Shown: positions 54,454 through 62,700 of the stretch, piece after piece
How positions within the stretch are numbered: the stretch's first letter is position 1
Layout of the letters: each line of letters starts with the position of its first letter
From: Maribacter sp. BPC-D8
Lineage (GTDB): Bacteria; Bacteroidota; Bacteroidia; Flavobacteriales; Flavobacteriaceae
Length of the DNA stretch: 64,000 nt
NCBI RefSeq assembly: GCF_035207705.1
Contig: NZ_CP128187.1
Location: 2,604,001 to 2,668,000, forward strand
Reading direction: 5' to 3'
Made by a program: the position numbers and the translations under genes
Notes under the pieces: generated by a model
The model's input: only the letters and a program-made list of their open reading frames with translations
Databases searched by the model: none
What the model was told of the DNA's origin: nothing

Positions 54454-55854
54454 ATGAACGTCCATATAAAATCACTCTTATCTGCCTTAGCCTTCAGTTT
54501 ACTATTCTACAGCAAAAGCTTCGGTCTAAATCTATTCTTAATATCAATTTTAGTCGTAGTGCTTGTTTCTACCCTAAAAGAAACTAGAACCATGTCATGG
54601 GGCTATGCTCTTACCTATATTATAACTTCAATTTTTATACTCATTAACCCCACGGGGTTTACCATATTTGTCCACTTCATGGCATTAATGATATTTGTAG
54701 GCAAGTCCATTTCGAGCAAAACATCTTTATACCTTTCTTGGTTACTTGGCTTTACTAATTTATTGGTTGCGTCTATCGCAAATTTCATTCAAAGACAAAA
54801 TTCGGTAGAAGAAAAAGATGTAAAAAAAGAGACTTCACCAAAACTGTTGAACCGTTTAAAAGGCGGATTCTTCGCTGGTGTTCTACTGATCTTATTTGCG
54901 ATGCTTTATAAGAATGCGAATCCGGTTTTTGAAAATCTAGTAGACCAAATCTCTTTTGACTTTATCAGTTTCCCTTGGGTATTCTTTACATTTCTTGGTT
55001 ATATTATATTTCTAAACATTTTACGTCCATTAGATGCACAAGAATTAATAGCAGTCGATGCATCTCAGAAAAATGAATTAGAGACTCCGACTGAAATAGA
55101 AATAATAGGTCAAAAAAAGCAACTAGAAAGTGAGCATACCTTAGGCTCATTTATATTTATCGCACTTAATTTTTTACTAGTATTCTTTTTAGTAACAGAC
55201 GGAATTTACCTGTTTCAAAAAACAGACATTTCTAATGCAGAATATTCGGCATCTGTACACCAAGGTGTCTATGCGCTAATGTTCTCTATAGTACTAGCCA
55301 TTATATTAATTCTTTATTTCTTTAGAGGAAACCTCAATTTCTATAAAGAGAATACGCAAATAAAAACCCTAACCTATGTTTGGATCTCGCTAAACATTAT
55401 ACTAATCGTTTTTACATCTTACAAGAACTTCACGTATGTTGAAGCCTTAGGACTTACCTATAAACGTATTGGTGTATTCGTATACCTTCTACTTACCCTT
55501 ACCGGATTAATTACAGTTTATATTAAAGTGGCAGAAGTAAAAAGCTTTGTTTATTTAGTACGTACCAACATCGCCACAGTGTTTGCTTTTTTAGTACTAA
55601 GCGCTGCAGTGCCGTGGGATAAAACTATTACGTATTTCAATTTAAGTACACTTGAAAATCCTGATATTCATTACCTCATCGATTTAGGTGATGCTAATAG
55701 CATTCAATTATATAACTATGCTAATGAGAAAGAAGTTAATTATGATCTCAAGATTAGTATTCAAGAAAAGTATGACGAATACCTTACCCTACAATCAGAA
55801 AAAACATGGCAAGAATTTACGTTTGCCCAACTAGCTAAAAACGATACAGAATGA
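54454..55854 (+). CDS. DUF4173/DUF4153-like polytopic membrane protein
   Basis: The 466-residue protein has about 11 hydrophobic helices; KRIGVFVYLLLTLTGLITVY and KNFTYVEALGLTYKRIGVF match DUF4173-type proteins (LTxxRI/RIGVF region). Last 90 residues form a soluble tail ending WQEFTFAQLAKNDTE. Its stop overlaps the next gene's ATG by four bases, so translational coupling is likely. Function of the family is unknown. Confidence 0.82.
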   Translation: MNVHIKSLLSALAFSLLFYSKSFGLNLFLISILVVVLVSTLKETRTMSWGYALTYIITSIFILINPTGFTIFVHFMALMIFVGKSISSKTSLYLSWLLGFTNLLVASIANFIQRQNSVEEKDVKKETSPKLLNRLKGGFFAGVLLILFAMLYKNANPVFENLVDQISFDFISFPWVFFTFLGYIIFLNILRPLDAQELIAVDASQKNELETPTEIEIIGQKKQLESEHTLGSFIFIALNFLLVFFLVTDGIYLFQKTDISNAEYSASVHQGVYALMFSIVLAIILILYFFRGNLNFYKENTQIKTLTYVWISLNIILIVFTSYKNFTYVEALGLTYKRIGVFVYLLLTLTGLITVYIKVAEVKSFVYLVRTNIATVFAFLVLSAAVPWDKTITYFNLSTLENPDIHYLIDLGDANSIQLYNYANEKEVNYDLKISIQEKYDEYLTLQSEKTWQEFTFAQLAKNDTE

Positions 55855-56147
55855 TGGTTTTATTTAAACATAAATGGAACCGTAGAATTGTGAGGGTAGT
55901 TTCATTGTATTTTCTACTCTCAACTTTATTACTGTGTATTGCCTTAATACCAGAAACTGAAATTACTACAGTTATAGGTATTATGCTATATCTCAGCTAT
56001 ATCATCATTACCTGCATAGCCTTGATTATAATTTTGATAAATGTACTTAGGTATTCTAAGGATATACAAGAGCATACCATGGTGCTTATCTTACTGATTA
56101 TGAATTACCCAATAAGTATGCTATACCTCTATTTTACAAACGCTTAA
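55851..56147 (+). CDS. Small membrane protein, paralogue of 54110-54400
   Basis: The 98-residue protein has three hydrophobic helices and RYSKDIQEHTM then NYPISMLYLYF, parallel to RYYKDFPEHIS and NIPVTIFYLNL of its paralogue. The ATG overlaps the DUF4173-type stop by four bases. No family recognised. Confidence 0.7.
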   Translation: MMVLFKHKWNRRIVRVVSLYFLLSTLLLCIALIPETEITTVIGIMLYLSYIIITCIALIIILINVLRYSKDIQEHTMVLILLIMNYPISMLYLYFTNA

Positions 56148-56158
56148 ATGTTCAACAC

Positions 56159-56551
56159 ATGAAATTCAAATTCAACCGCATCTATTTTATATACTTTCTT
56201 GTACTGCTAGTCATCGAAATCTTGATTGCCATATTTTTAAAATCCGGATTCATTCGACATACTTTCGGAGACTACTTGGTAGTCATTCTCATGTTTTTCT
56301 TTTTTAAATCCTTCGTAAAAGCAAATGATATTGCGATTGGCGTTGTCACATTATTAATAGCATATGCCATAGAATTTTTACAGCTCACCAATATGTTAAG
56401 CTATTTCGGACTAGAACATTCCAAATGGGTAAACTTAATCTTCGGAAACTATTTTAGCATACAAGATTTATTTGCGTATACCTTGGGCATACTAACCGTA
56501 ACCAGTTTAGAAATCAAAAAACGATTCCTATTAAAACATCCTATAAATTAA
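56159..56551 (+). CDS. DUF2809 membrane protein
   Basis: The 130-residue protein has four hydrophobic helices and the DUF2809 hallmarks: RHTFGDYLVVILMFFFFKSF, AIEFLQLTNML and a late FSIQDLFAYTLGI. It is 11 bp from the previous gene, the final member of the plus-strand run. Function unknown. Confidence 0.85.
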   Translation: MKFKFNRIYFIYFLVLLVIEILIAIFLKSGFIRHTFGDYLVVILMFFFFKSFVKANDIAIGVVTLLIAYAIEFLQLTNMLSYFGLEHSKWVNLIFGNYFSIQDLFAYTLGILTVTSLEIKKRFLLKHPIN

Positions 56552-56565
56552 AATGAAACCACTAC

Positions 56566-57771
56566 TTATTCTTTACCATCAACATAATCTTGCAAGTATG
56601 CATAACGCTCGGTAAGCTTCCCATTTTGTGTCATTCTCGCTCTTTCTAGAACTCCGTCTTTGTCGTTATTAAAGAAAGCAGGAATTACATTTTTTATAAA
56701 AGCTTCACCAAAACCTTCACTTGCATCTCTAGGCAGTTCGCACGGCAAATTATCAACTGCCATAACAGCAATCGCATCTGCATTTGTAAAATCCGCTTCA
56801 GATTCTGATTCTGGGTGATATCCGTAAATGGGTTCTGCAATTGTTGAGGGGCGAATGGTAGAAGCTACCGGACCGTCAATATCACAACTTACATCGGCAA
56901 CAACTTGAATTTTGAAATCTTCATGCTTGGCATCCTCACGGGTAAAAAGATACGGAGACCCTTGACCAAAATAATGACCTGCAATATAGAAATCACTCAC
57001 CTTCGCAAATCTGAAAAAGTTAGATTTATATTCCTCAGGGTTCGCAAAAAAGTCGGCTTTATTACCACGAACTCCGTCTTTACGTTTGTTATATTCCCCA
57101 GCATCAATTTGGCAATATACAGGCTCATTGAATGTCTCTTCTAAATATTCAGTAACATTCACCCTTCTTATTCCCATACCGTCTAGCATTTCTCGAGCCC
57201 CATTACCCACTCTACCTCTACCGGTAAGTAGTACTTTGATTGCAGGTAATCTTAATTTTTTAAGTTCATTTATTAAAGCTTCTTGATCTTCTAAATCATT
57301 GGCTTTTGGTAATTGAAACAAACCAAATTTGAGTCCGTATGCACGAAATCCGTTATAGGCACCAACGATACCAGCGTATCTACCAAAGGCAACAACGCGT
57401 TGTTCTTGCTTGTTGGTAATTACCTCATGGTCGTACATTTCAATATTCTTCTCTAATATAGCTTGAAGCAAGTCTCTATTATAAGGTTGCTTTTTAATAG
57501 TATGTGAAAAGAAAAAGTACTTTTTATTCGGAATTAAATTATCAATAGGCACCTCTTTAACTCCAAGTAGCACCTCGCAAGCATTCATCTCATCGGCTAC
57601 AGATACACCTAAAGCTTTATAGGCATCATCGGCATACGCTCTAATAGGCGAAGGTTCTACAATAATTTCAGCCTTAGTATATGTGTTTAAGACTTTTTGA
57701 CATGCTTTTGGAGATAGAACTACACGCTTATCTGGTGGATTCTTACGTTCTCTGATGATTCCGAACTTCAT
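56566..57771 (-). CDS. Saccharopine dehydrogenase (lysine-forming)-like NAD(P) oxidoreductase
   Basis: The start is taken at the ATG at 57769-57771, which gives KFGIIRERKNPPDKRVVLSP; 12 extra residues would come from 57807. The 401-residue protein has the alanine dehydrogenase/saccharopine dehydrogenase fold: early RVVLSP (AlaDH-type substrate domain), KVLLTGRGRVGNGAREML (Rossmann loop), DVSCDIDGPVASTIRPSTIA and AEPIYGYHPES. The family includes yeast Lys1-type saccharopine dehydrogenase, which releases lysine and 2-oxoglutarate. Bacteroidota usually make lysine by the diaminopimelate route, so its role is likely breakdown or another opine-type reaction. Confidence 0.82.
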   Translation of the reverse strand: MKFGIIRERKNPPDKRVVLSPKACQKVLNTYTKAEIIVEPSPIRAYADDAYKALGVSVADEMNACEVLLGVKEVPIDNLIPNKKYFFFSHTIKKQPYNRDLLQAILEKNIEMYDHEVITNKQEQRVVAFGRYAGIVGAYNGFRAYGLKFGLFQLPKANDLEDQEALINELKKLRLPAIKVLLTGRGRVGNGAREMLDGMGIRRVNVTEYLEETFNEPVYCQIDAGEYNKRKDGVRGNKADFFANPEEYKSNFFRFAKVSDFYIAGHYFGQGSPYLFTREDAKHEDFKIQVVADVSCDIDGPVASTIRPSTIAEPIYGYHPESESEADFTNADAIAVMAVDNLPCELPRDASEGFGEAFIKNVIPAFFNNDKDGVLERARMTQNGKLTERYAYLQDYVDGKE

Positions 57772-57947
57772 ATGGGTTTGGTATAAATATTGCACTAAAT
57801 TATACAATTAGAAACACTTGGCTTCGGTCAAAATAAAAATTATCTAGGATCGTAAAGTTTTGTTAGCTTTGCTGCCCGCTATTTAATAGTTGAAGTCGAT
57901 TGAATTGATGCAGCTATTATTTAGATTAGGAAGTTCTTTTACATATT

Positions 57948-58345
57948 GGGGCCGACCGGTTTTGACAGCGAGACCAGTTGGAATGTAAGCATGTCGAGCG
58001 CTGAGAAACAGCTCGTTAATCTCATTTTTCACACTTTTAATTGGCGAAAACAATTACGCTCTTGCCGCTTAATCCGAATTACAGTAGGATTTAGCCTCGT
58101 CCCTACCAGGTAGGGAAGCGAGATGTTCCTGAATAGCCCTTGTTGATGGCGATTCTTATAGGAGCACCAGAAAAGTCAACATAAGGGTGTCCGCTCGCTT
58201 TGGCGACACCACCAAAATCTTAAGAAGATAAGTGTGTATTGGGCGGTTTCTGGTCAGGTACGCATCGAAAATTAATCAGATTCTAAGCATGTAGAAAGCA
58301 TTTTAATTGCTTGTTTGGACGAGGGTTCGAATCCCTCCGGCTCCA
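57948..58345 (+). ncRNA. ssrA: Transfer-messenger RNA (tmRNA)
   Basis: The RNA begins GGGGCCGACCGGTTTTGACA and its 5' end pairs with the 3' CGGCTCC to form the tRNA-like acceptor stem; a T arm with GGTTCGAATCC precedes the 3' end. CCA is not encoded; the discriminator A is at 58345. The tag reading frame runs from 58043 to 58072 and codes GENNYALAA followed by TAA, the form found in Bacteroidota. It rescues stalled ribosomes and tags the peptide for proteolysis. 5' and 3' ends are read from pairing. Confidence 0.95.
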
Positions 58346-58346
58346 C
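58334..58346 (+). repeat. tmRNA 3'-end sequence, first copy of a short direct repeat
   Basis: CCTCCGGCTCCAC at the tmRNA 3' end recurs exactly at 58496-58508, with the flanking AATC also shared apart from one C. tmRNA and tRNA 3' ends are common integration sites for genomic islands, which leave such a repeat behind. The 150 bp between the two copies holds no integrase, so any element is gone or inactive. Confidence 0.6.
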
Positions 58347-58380
58347 GATTAAGCGCAATAGGTTTGTGCTTTAGAACATA

Positions 58381-58412
58381 AAAAGTCCGACAAGTTTACT
58401 TGATCGGACTTT
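58381..58412 (+). terminator. Intrinsic terminator downstream of tmRNA
   Basis: AAAGTCCGA at 58382-58390 pairs with TCGGACTTT at 58404-58412, with CAAG/CTTG continuing the stem inside. A T-rich tail follows. It lies 36 bp past the tmRNA end. Confidence 0.85.
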
Positions 58413-58495
58413 GTTGTTTTAAAGCGTCTGGCCATTTTTTTGGACAGCCAATTGCATTTACAGAACGTGAGCTTTTGGGAACACCGTAAGGTAAT

Positions 58496-58508
58496 CCTCC
58501 GGCTCCAC
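58496..58508 (+). repeat. tmRNA 3'-end sequence, second copy (possible attachment site remnant)
   Basis: Second copy of CCTCCGGCTCCAC, 149 bp downstream of the true tmRNA end, with nothing else of tmRNA upstream of it. It fits an attachment-site copy left by an excised or decayed element. It could also be a random short repeat. Confidence 0.55.
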
Positions 58509-58513
58509 AAATA

Positions 58514-58536
58514 AAAACCACCTCTTGGGTGGTTTT
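58514..58536. terminator. Bidirectional terminator after response regulator gene
   Basis: AAAACCACC at 58514-58522 and GGTGGTTTT at 58528-58536 with a TCTTG loop form a hairpin 24 bp past the minus-strand response regulator stop. Runs of A on the left and T on the right let it work both ways. Confidence 0.84.
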
Positions 58537-58559
58537 TTACTTTATTCTATTTGTACAAT

Positions 58560-58964
58560 TTATACTGCTATTTTACTCATAGTAATAATATCATTCAAAT
58601 TTTTAGCAATTAAAGGTTTTGATACAAAATCGCGAACCAAGTCATAACTTCTTCCTTTTTTAATTTCAGATTGATCAAAGTGAGAACTCACAATGTATAC
58701 CTGTGGTTTGTTACCAAAGCTTAGTTTTTGAAATTTGTCCAAAAATTCCCATCCATTCATTACTGGCATATTTAAATCTAGTAATATAATATCAGGCATT
58801 TTCTGTCCGTTTTTTAGAAGCGAAGTTAAATTGTTCAAAGCCTCAAAACCATCTTCATAGACTAGAATATTTGCACTCACAAAGTTATTGTGATTCAAAA
58901 GAATTTTAGTGCCATAAACACAAATGGGGTCGTCGTCTATAATACAAACTGTGTCAATTTTCAT
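58560..58964 (-). CDS. Single-domain response regulator (REC)
   Basis: The 134-residue receiver has IDDDPICVYGTKILLNHNNF (acid pair DD), the phosphorylation Asp in PDIILLDLNMPVMNGWEFL, the Ser/Thr switch in YIVSSHFDQSEI and the SKPL Lys. No output domain. Flavobacteria use such lone REC proteins as partners of PAS histidine kinases such as the one at 972-3242, but the link is not shown by location. Isolated between the tmRNA and a long gene-poor stretch. Confidence 0.92.
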   Translation of the reverse strand: MKIDTVCIIDDDPICVYGTKILLNHNNFVSANILVYEDGFEALNNLTSLLKNGQKMPDIILLDLNMPVMNGWEFLDKFQKLSFGNKPQVYIVSSHFDQSEIKKGRSYDLVRDFVSKPLIAKNLNDIITMSKIAV

Positions 58965-59745
58965 AGCAATTAATTTTTGATACTACTTTATGTAATAAAT
59001 ATACGTTATAATAATTTTAACAAGATAAAACTTACAAATTTATTTTACTAAAAATGAATATTTATCACATAAAGGTACATTTTGAGTATTTAAAACATCA
59101 CTTTAAAAACATAAAATCAACTCAATATCAGTTATTTATAGCATATAATTTACAGTAAATTAAAAAAACATAACAGAAGTTCTAAAATATCATGCTAATA
59201 ATCTTGAAACTGTAAGAAAATATTCTTCATTAAAAAATCGCTTGTATTCTCGTATCGAAAGAAAATTTTAAAAAAACTCGGATTTTAGCACTATTAATAT
59301 GAAGATTGAATCAACTAGCATAGCGATGAAAGATAACTAGCTTCTTTAAGTATGAACTATCAAATAGAATAGATGAAAATTGTAGGCACTAATGATTATG
59401 ATGAAAGCTCCTATTATATATGTAACTATAATTTTTGAACAGACCCCATATGAACTACATACAATTTGCATTTTATATGAATCGCAGAATCTGCTTTAAT
59501 AAATAGCCTATTCAAAAAATCAACTTTAAGTATAAAAAATATATTAAAATCGTTAGCTAACTACAGCTAAAACTACCTATAGTATATTATCTGTAAAACC
59601 ATTAAATGTTTATTTACAAATCAACCAAAACTTAGGTTACAAACAAATGTGAATTACATTGTTATCAACATGCTCATATCTATTTGAATTAATTACGCGG
59701 TTGAAACACTTTTTTATTTATTTTTGGATTCTACCAAAACCAACC
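58965..59745. other. Gene-poor stretch, no feature seen
   Basis: About 780 bp, very A/T-rich, with short broken frames and no codon pattern or family motif I can recognise. It holds the upstream region of the response regulator gene and of the 76-residue gene at 59746. No tRNA, repeat array or hairpin of note stands out. Confidence 0.5.
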
Positions 59746-59976
59746 ATGACCGAAAATATAAGACAAATGTTCAGTAAAATGAACGACGAAACTCGCGATG
59801 AAGCACTGCTTCTCTTGAAGTCTGAGTTTAATTTAGAAAGCACCAAGTTCGTTAAGAAAAATTGGATTATTGGCGGTCGTATACCTGAAAAAAATCAAGA
59901 GAAAATTGTTCAGATTTTTCAGAACCTTCTGAGGACTCAGGTTTTTAAAATTAATGAGATTAGAGTTCAACTTTAA
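59746..59976 (+). CDS. Small conserved-looking helical protein, unknown
   Basis: The ATG at 59746 gives a 76-residue product, MTENIRQMFSKMNDETRDEA with later KKNWIIGGRIPEKNQEKIVQ and a charged helical end. The longer frame from 59659 adds 29 hydrophobic residues not like the rest, so the ATG at 59746 is preferred. It looks like a small DNA- or RNA-binding or adaptor protein, yet no family is recognised. It lies in a gene-poor area. Confidence 0.5.
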   Translation: MTENIRQMFSKMNDETRDEALLLLKSEFNLESTKFVKKNWIIGGRIPEKNQEKIVQIFQNLLRTQVFKINEIRVQL

Positions 59977-60806
59977 TTTACACTCAAAATACCACTTTAC
60001 TTCACCTCTAATTTCGAGCATAAAAAAACCGACACACATATGAGGATGCATCGGTAGTTCTACTAACTCAAAACGTACTCTAAACTCGATACAAAGATGC
60101 ATTCATTTATTAAGTTCAAGTTTACCTAAACATCAAGCTATCTTTAAATTCGATGCTTTAAGAAATTTGCTTCGACAAATATCTACCTCACCTTTACCTT
60201 TTAAAGAAATAGAACCAACACATTTTCACTAACTAATAAGATATCTGTTTTTGGTATTGTTCCAATTCTTGTCTACACATAGTTTTAAAGTGAATTGCTT
60301 GTTACACAATTCTGTCTTTCCTTTAAAAGGGCAGATTTAAATATCACCTACTATATAAGAGAAAAGAGGCGCTACAAATATTGGGATGCTGTGGCGAACG
60401 AAAAATAAATCCGCTGAAGGTAAATTACGAGCTATCCGATTCTGAACTACTATGGTTTATTAAATAACAAAAGAGCATACTCTAAATCTAAAACCTTTTT
60501 AAAATCTAAACATATTTTAGTCTAAGCCTTTCTAGTAATTATTAATCGAATTCGGAGAAAATAGGACAGTAACGATAATAAAGGACTTATTTTTTTATTT
60601 ATTTCATAGAAAAATCTACTATAACTCACATACAATATAAGTTAATACACTTATATTATACCTCATTTTTGTTATTAACAAGAGGTGTTAATAACATTTG
60701 TGTGCATTTCATCGAATAAAACCAACTTTTCGTCGTTAATGAATAAAGTTTAAATATTTTCGAAATGCGCTAATAAAATAGCGAGATAATTTTTACCACC
60801 AATTAC
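59977..60806. other. Gene-poor stretch with possible coding remnants
   Basis: About 830 bp without an intact gene. Around 60360-60460 base use is richer in G/C than the surroundings and short frames such as NYELSDSELLWFIK followed by a stop suggest the tail of an old gene. A weak stem (ACCGACACACATATGAGG then CATCGGT, near 60030-60055) is also present. No family can be assigned. Confidence 0.4.
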
Positions 60807-61010
60807 ATGAAATTATACCCTACCAAAACCTTTTTCGTCCCTGTAGCAGCCATTATTTTCCTTTTAAGTTTATCTTCTTGTGGGAAAGATTATGACCTAG
60901 TTTCAGAATACGTAGTACGAGATAATGCTGAAAAAGTAATATCAAACAATACCGCCGACAGCAACAATTTTGGAGTAGCGGTTATTGATAATGCAAGTAC
61001 TGTAAAATAG
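60807..61010 (+). CDS. Small lipoprotein, unknown
   Basis: The 67-residue protein has a lipoprotein signal (FFVPVAAIIFLLSLSSCGKD) with the lipid Cys near residue 26, and a short mature tail with DYDLVSEYVVRDNAEKVISN. No known family. Single-gene unit in a gene-poor area; A-rich upstream sequence fits a Bacteroidota start. Confidence 0.62.
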   Translation: MKLYPTKTFFVPVAAIIFLLSLSSCGKDYDLVSEYVVRDNAEKVISNNTADSNNFGVAVIDNASTVK

Positions 61011-61317
61011 CATTAAGAAATACAAACAGTCTTTCTTAATACTGCTTTGTTTAATTTCTATAAATACCAATTTATTTTAAATTGTAATAAAAGTTAGAAA
61101 TCTTATCTGGCTGTTTTTAAAGACCACAATCTTTACACTTTAGTAACTACTATATTTTACTATACATTAAAAGTGGATACGCTCAACATTTATTCGCAAA
61201 TACGTTCGAGTCACCTTATACATATCTACACTTTAGTCAAATACTAAACATAGAAGAGAAGTACCTCTATTAATGCTTTTTCTGCTAACTTTGCAGTACT
61301 AAATCATTCTTCTCTTT
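61011..61317. other. Spacer before exonuclease gene, no feature seen
   Basis: About 307 bp of A/T-rich sequence between the small lipoprotein and the exonuclease gene. No intact frame, strong hairpin or clear promoter element was found; the promoter for the exonuclease gene should lie here. Confidence 0.5.
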
Positions 61318-62682
61318 TTGTATACGATAATTGACATAGAAACTACCGGAAACGGTATAAAGGGTAACCGAATTACCGAAATTTCCATTTTCAAATATGA
61401 TGGTCACGAAGTAGTAGATGAGTTTACTTCTTTGGTGAATCCGGAATGTCCGATACCTGCTTTTATTACCGGACTCACAGGTATTGACGATAACATGGTA
61501 CGAAATGCCCCGTTATTAGAAGAACTGATTCCGCAGATTGTAGAAATTACCAAAGACACCATTTTTGTAGCCCACAGTGTCAATTTCGATTATAACGTCA
61601 TCAAAAACGAGTTTAAATTATTGGGCCATGATTTCTCTAGAAAGAAACTATGTACCGTTCGTTTATCAAGAAAATTATTACCTGGCTACAATTCATACAG
61701 CTTAGGTAAATTAACGGCTGCCTTAGGTATTCCTTTAACCGATAGACACCGAGCCAGAGGTGATGCCCATGCCACGGTACTTTTATTTCACAAATTACTG
61801 AGAGCCGAAAATGCCGATACTGTTTTTAAACAATTCTTGAATTCAAAATCTCAAGAAGCTACTTTACCACCTGGGTTACCAAAAGAAGAATATTTAAAAC
61901 TACCAACTACTGCGGGTGTGTATTACTTTAAAGACAGTAAGGGTAAAATTATTTATGTTGGTAAAGCCAAGAACATTAAAAAAAGAGTGCTTGGTCATTT
62001 TTACGACAAAAAAACAAAAGAGATTACCCTTTGTGCAGAAACTACGTCATTAGATTTTGAGGAGACCGGTAATGAACTCATTGCCTTACTAAAAGAATCT
62101 GCCGAGATTAAACACCACTACCCTAAATACAACAGTGCGCAAAAAAGATCTATTCAACAATACGGCATATTTACCTACGAAGACCGAAACGGCATTATAC
62201 ACCTTGCGTTCAATAAAATAAAGATGACTCCGAATCCGGTTGCTATTTGTTATAGTCCGACCGCAGCCAGACAGTATTTAGAAACCCTGTGCAGTACTTT
62301 TGAGCTTTGCCCTAAGTATTGCCATCTACAAGAAAATGTGGCAGTATGCTCGCATTACAAAATCAAACAATGCATAGGTATTTGTTCTGACCTAGATATG
62401 GTAGCAGCATATAACCAACGCGTACAAGAAGCCTTACAAAGCATAAAAGATGTAGAAGCTACAGTTGTTATTAAAACCAACGGCAGAACTATGGACGAAA
62501 ACGGATTTGTAATCATCAAAGAAAACAATTATGCTGGTTACGGCTTCGCCCCTACCGATGTTACCATAGCACAAATTGAAGATCTTGAAATGTTCATTAC
62601 GCCACAAAAAAATACGCTGGAAACCCAGCGTATTGTTGAAAGCTATGTAAGAAATAATCCTACTGCCGTATTTGCATTATAA
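61318..62682 (+). CDS. DEDDh exonuclease fused to GIY-YIG nuclease (DnaQ-UvrC-like)
   Basis: The start appears to be a TTG at 61318-61320, directly before YTIIDIETTGNGIKGNRITE; no in-frame ATG fits, and relatives start at this point. Residues 1-170 form a DnaQ-type 3'-5' exonuclease: ExoI IIDIETTG, ExoII VAHSVNFDYN, ExoIII HRARGDAHAT. From about residue 195 a UvrC-type GIY-YIG domain follows: AGVYYFKDSKGKIIYVGKAK, then a Cys-rich CPKYCHLQ and CIGICSDL region near 340-385. Such fusions likely work in DNA repair. Confidence 0.9.
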   Translation: MYTIIDIETTGNGIKGNRITEISIFKYDGHEVVDEFTSLVNPECPIPAFITGLTGIDDNMVRNAPLLEELIPQIVEITKDTIFVAHSVNFDYNVIKNEFKLLGHDFSRKKLCTVRLSRKLLPGYNSYSLGKLTAALGIPLTDRHRARGDAHATVLLFHKLLRAENADTVFKQFLNSKSQEATLPPGLPKEEYLKLPTTAGVYYFKDSKGKIIYVGKAKNIKKRVLGHFYDKKTKEITLCAETTSLDFEETGNELIALLKESAEIKHHYPKYNSAQKRSIQQYGIFTYEDRNGIIHLAFNKIKMTPNPVAICYSPTAARQYLETLCSTFELCPKYCHLQENVAVCSHYKIKQCIGICSDLDMVAAYNQRVQEALQSIKDVEATVVIKTNGRTMDENGFVIIKENNYAGYGFAPTDVTIAQIEDLEMFITPQKNTLETQRIVESYVRNNPTAVFAL

Positions 62683-62700
62683 ACGAAGTAATACAACTAC

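Noticed and set aside
58381..58536. A second tmRNA or a tRNA gene in the tmRNA downstream spacer
   Set aside because: Only the 13-bp 3' sequence recurs; there is no acceptor partner, anticodon arm or tag frame.
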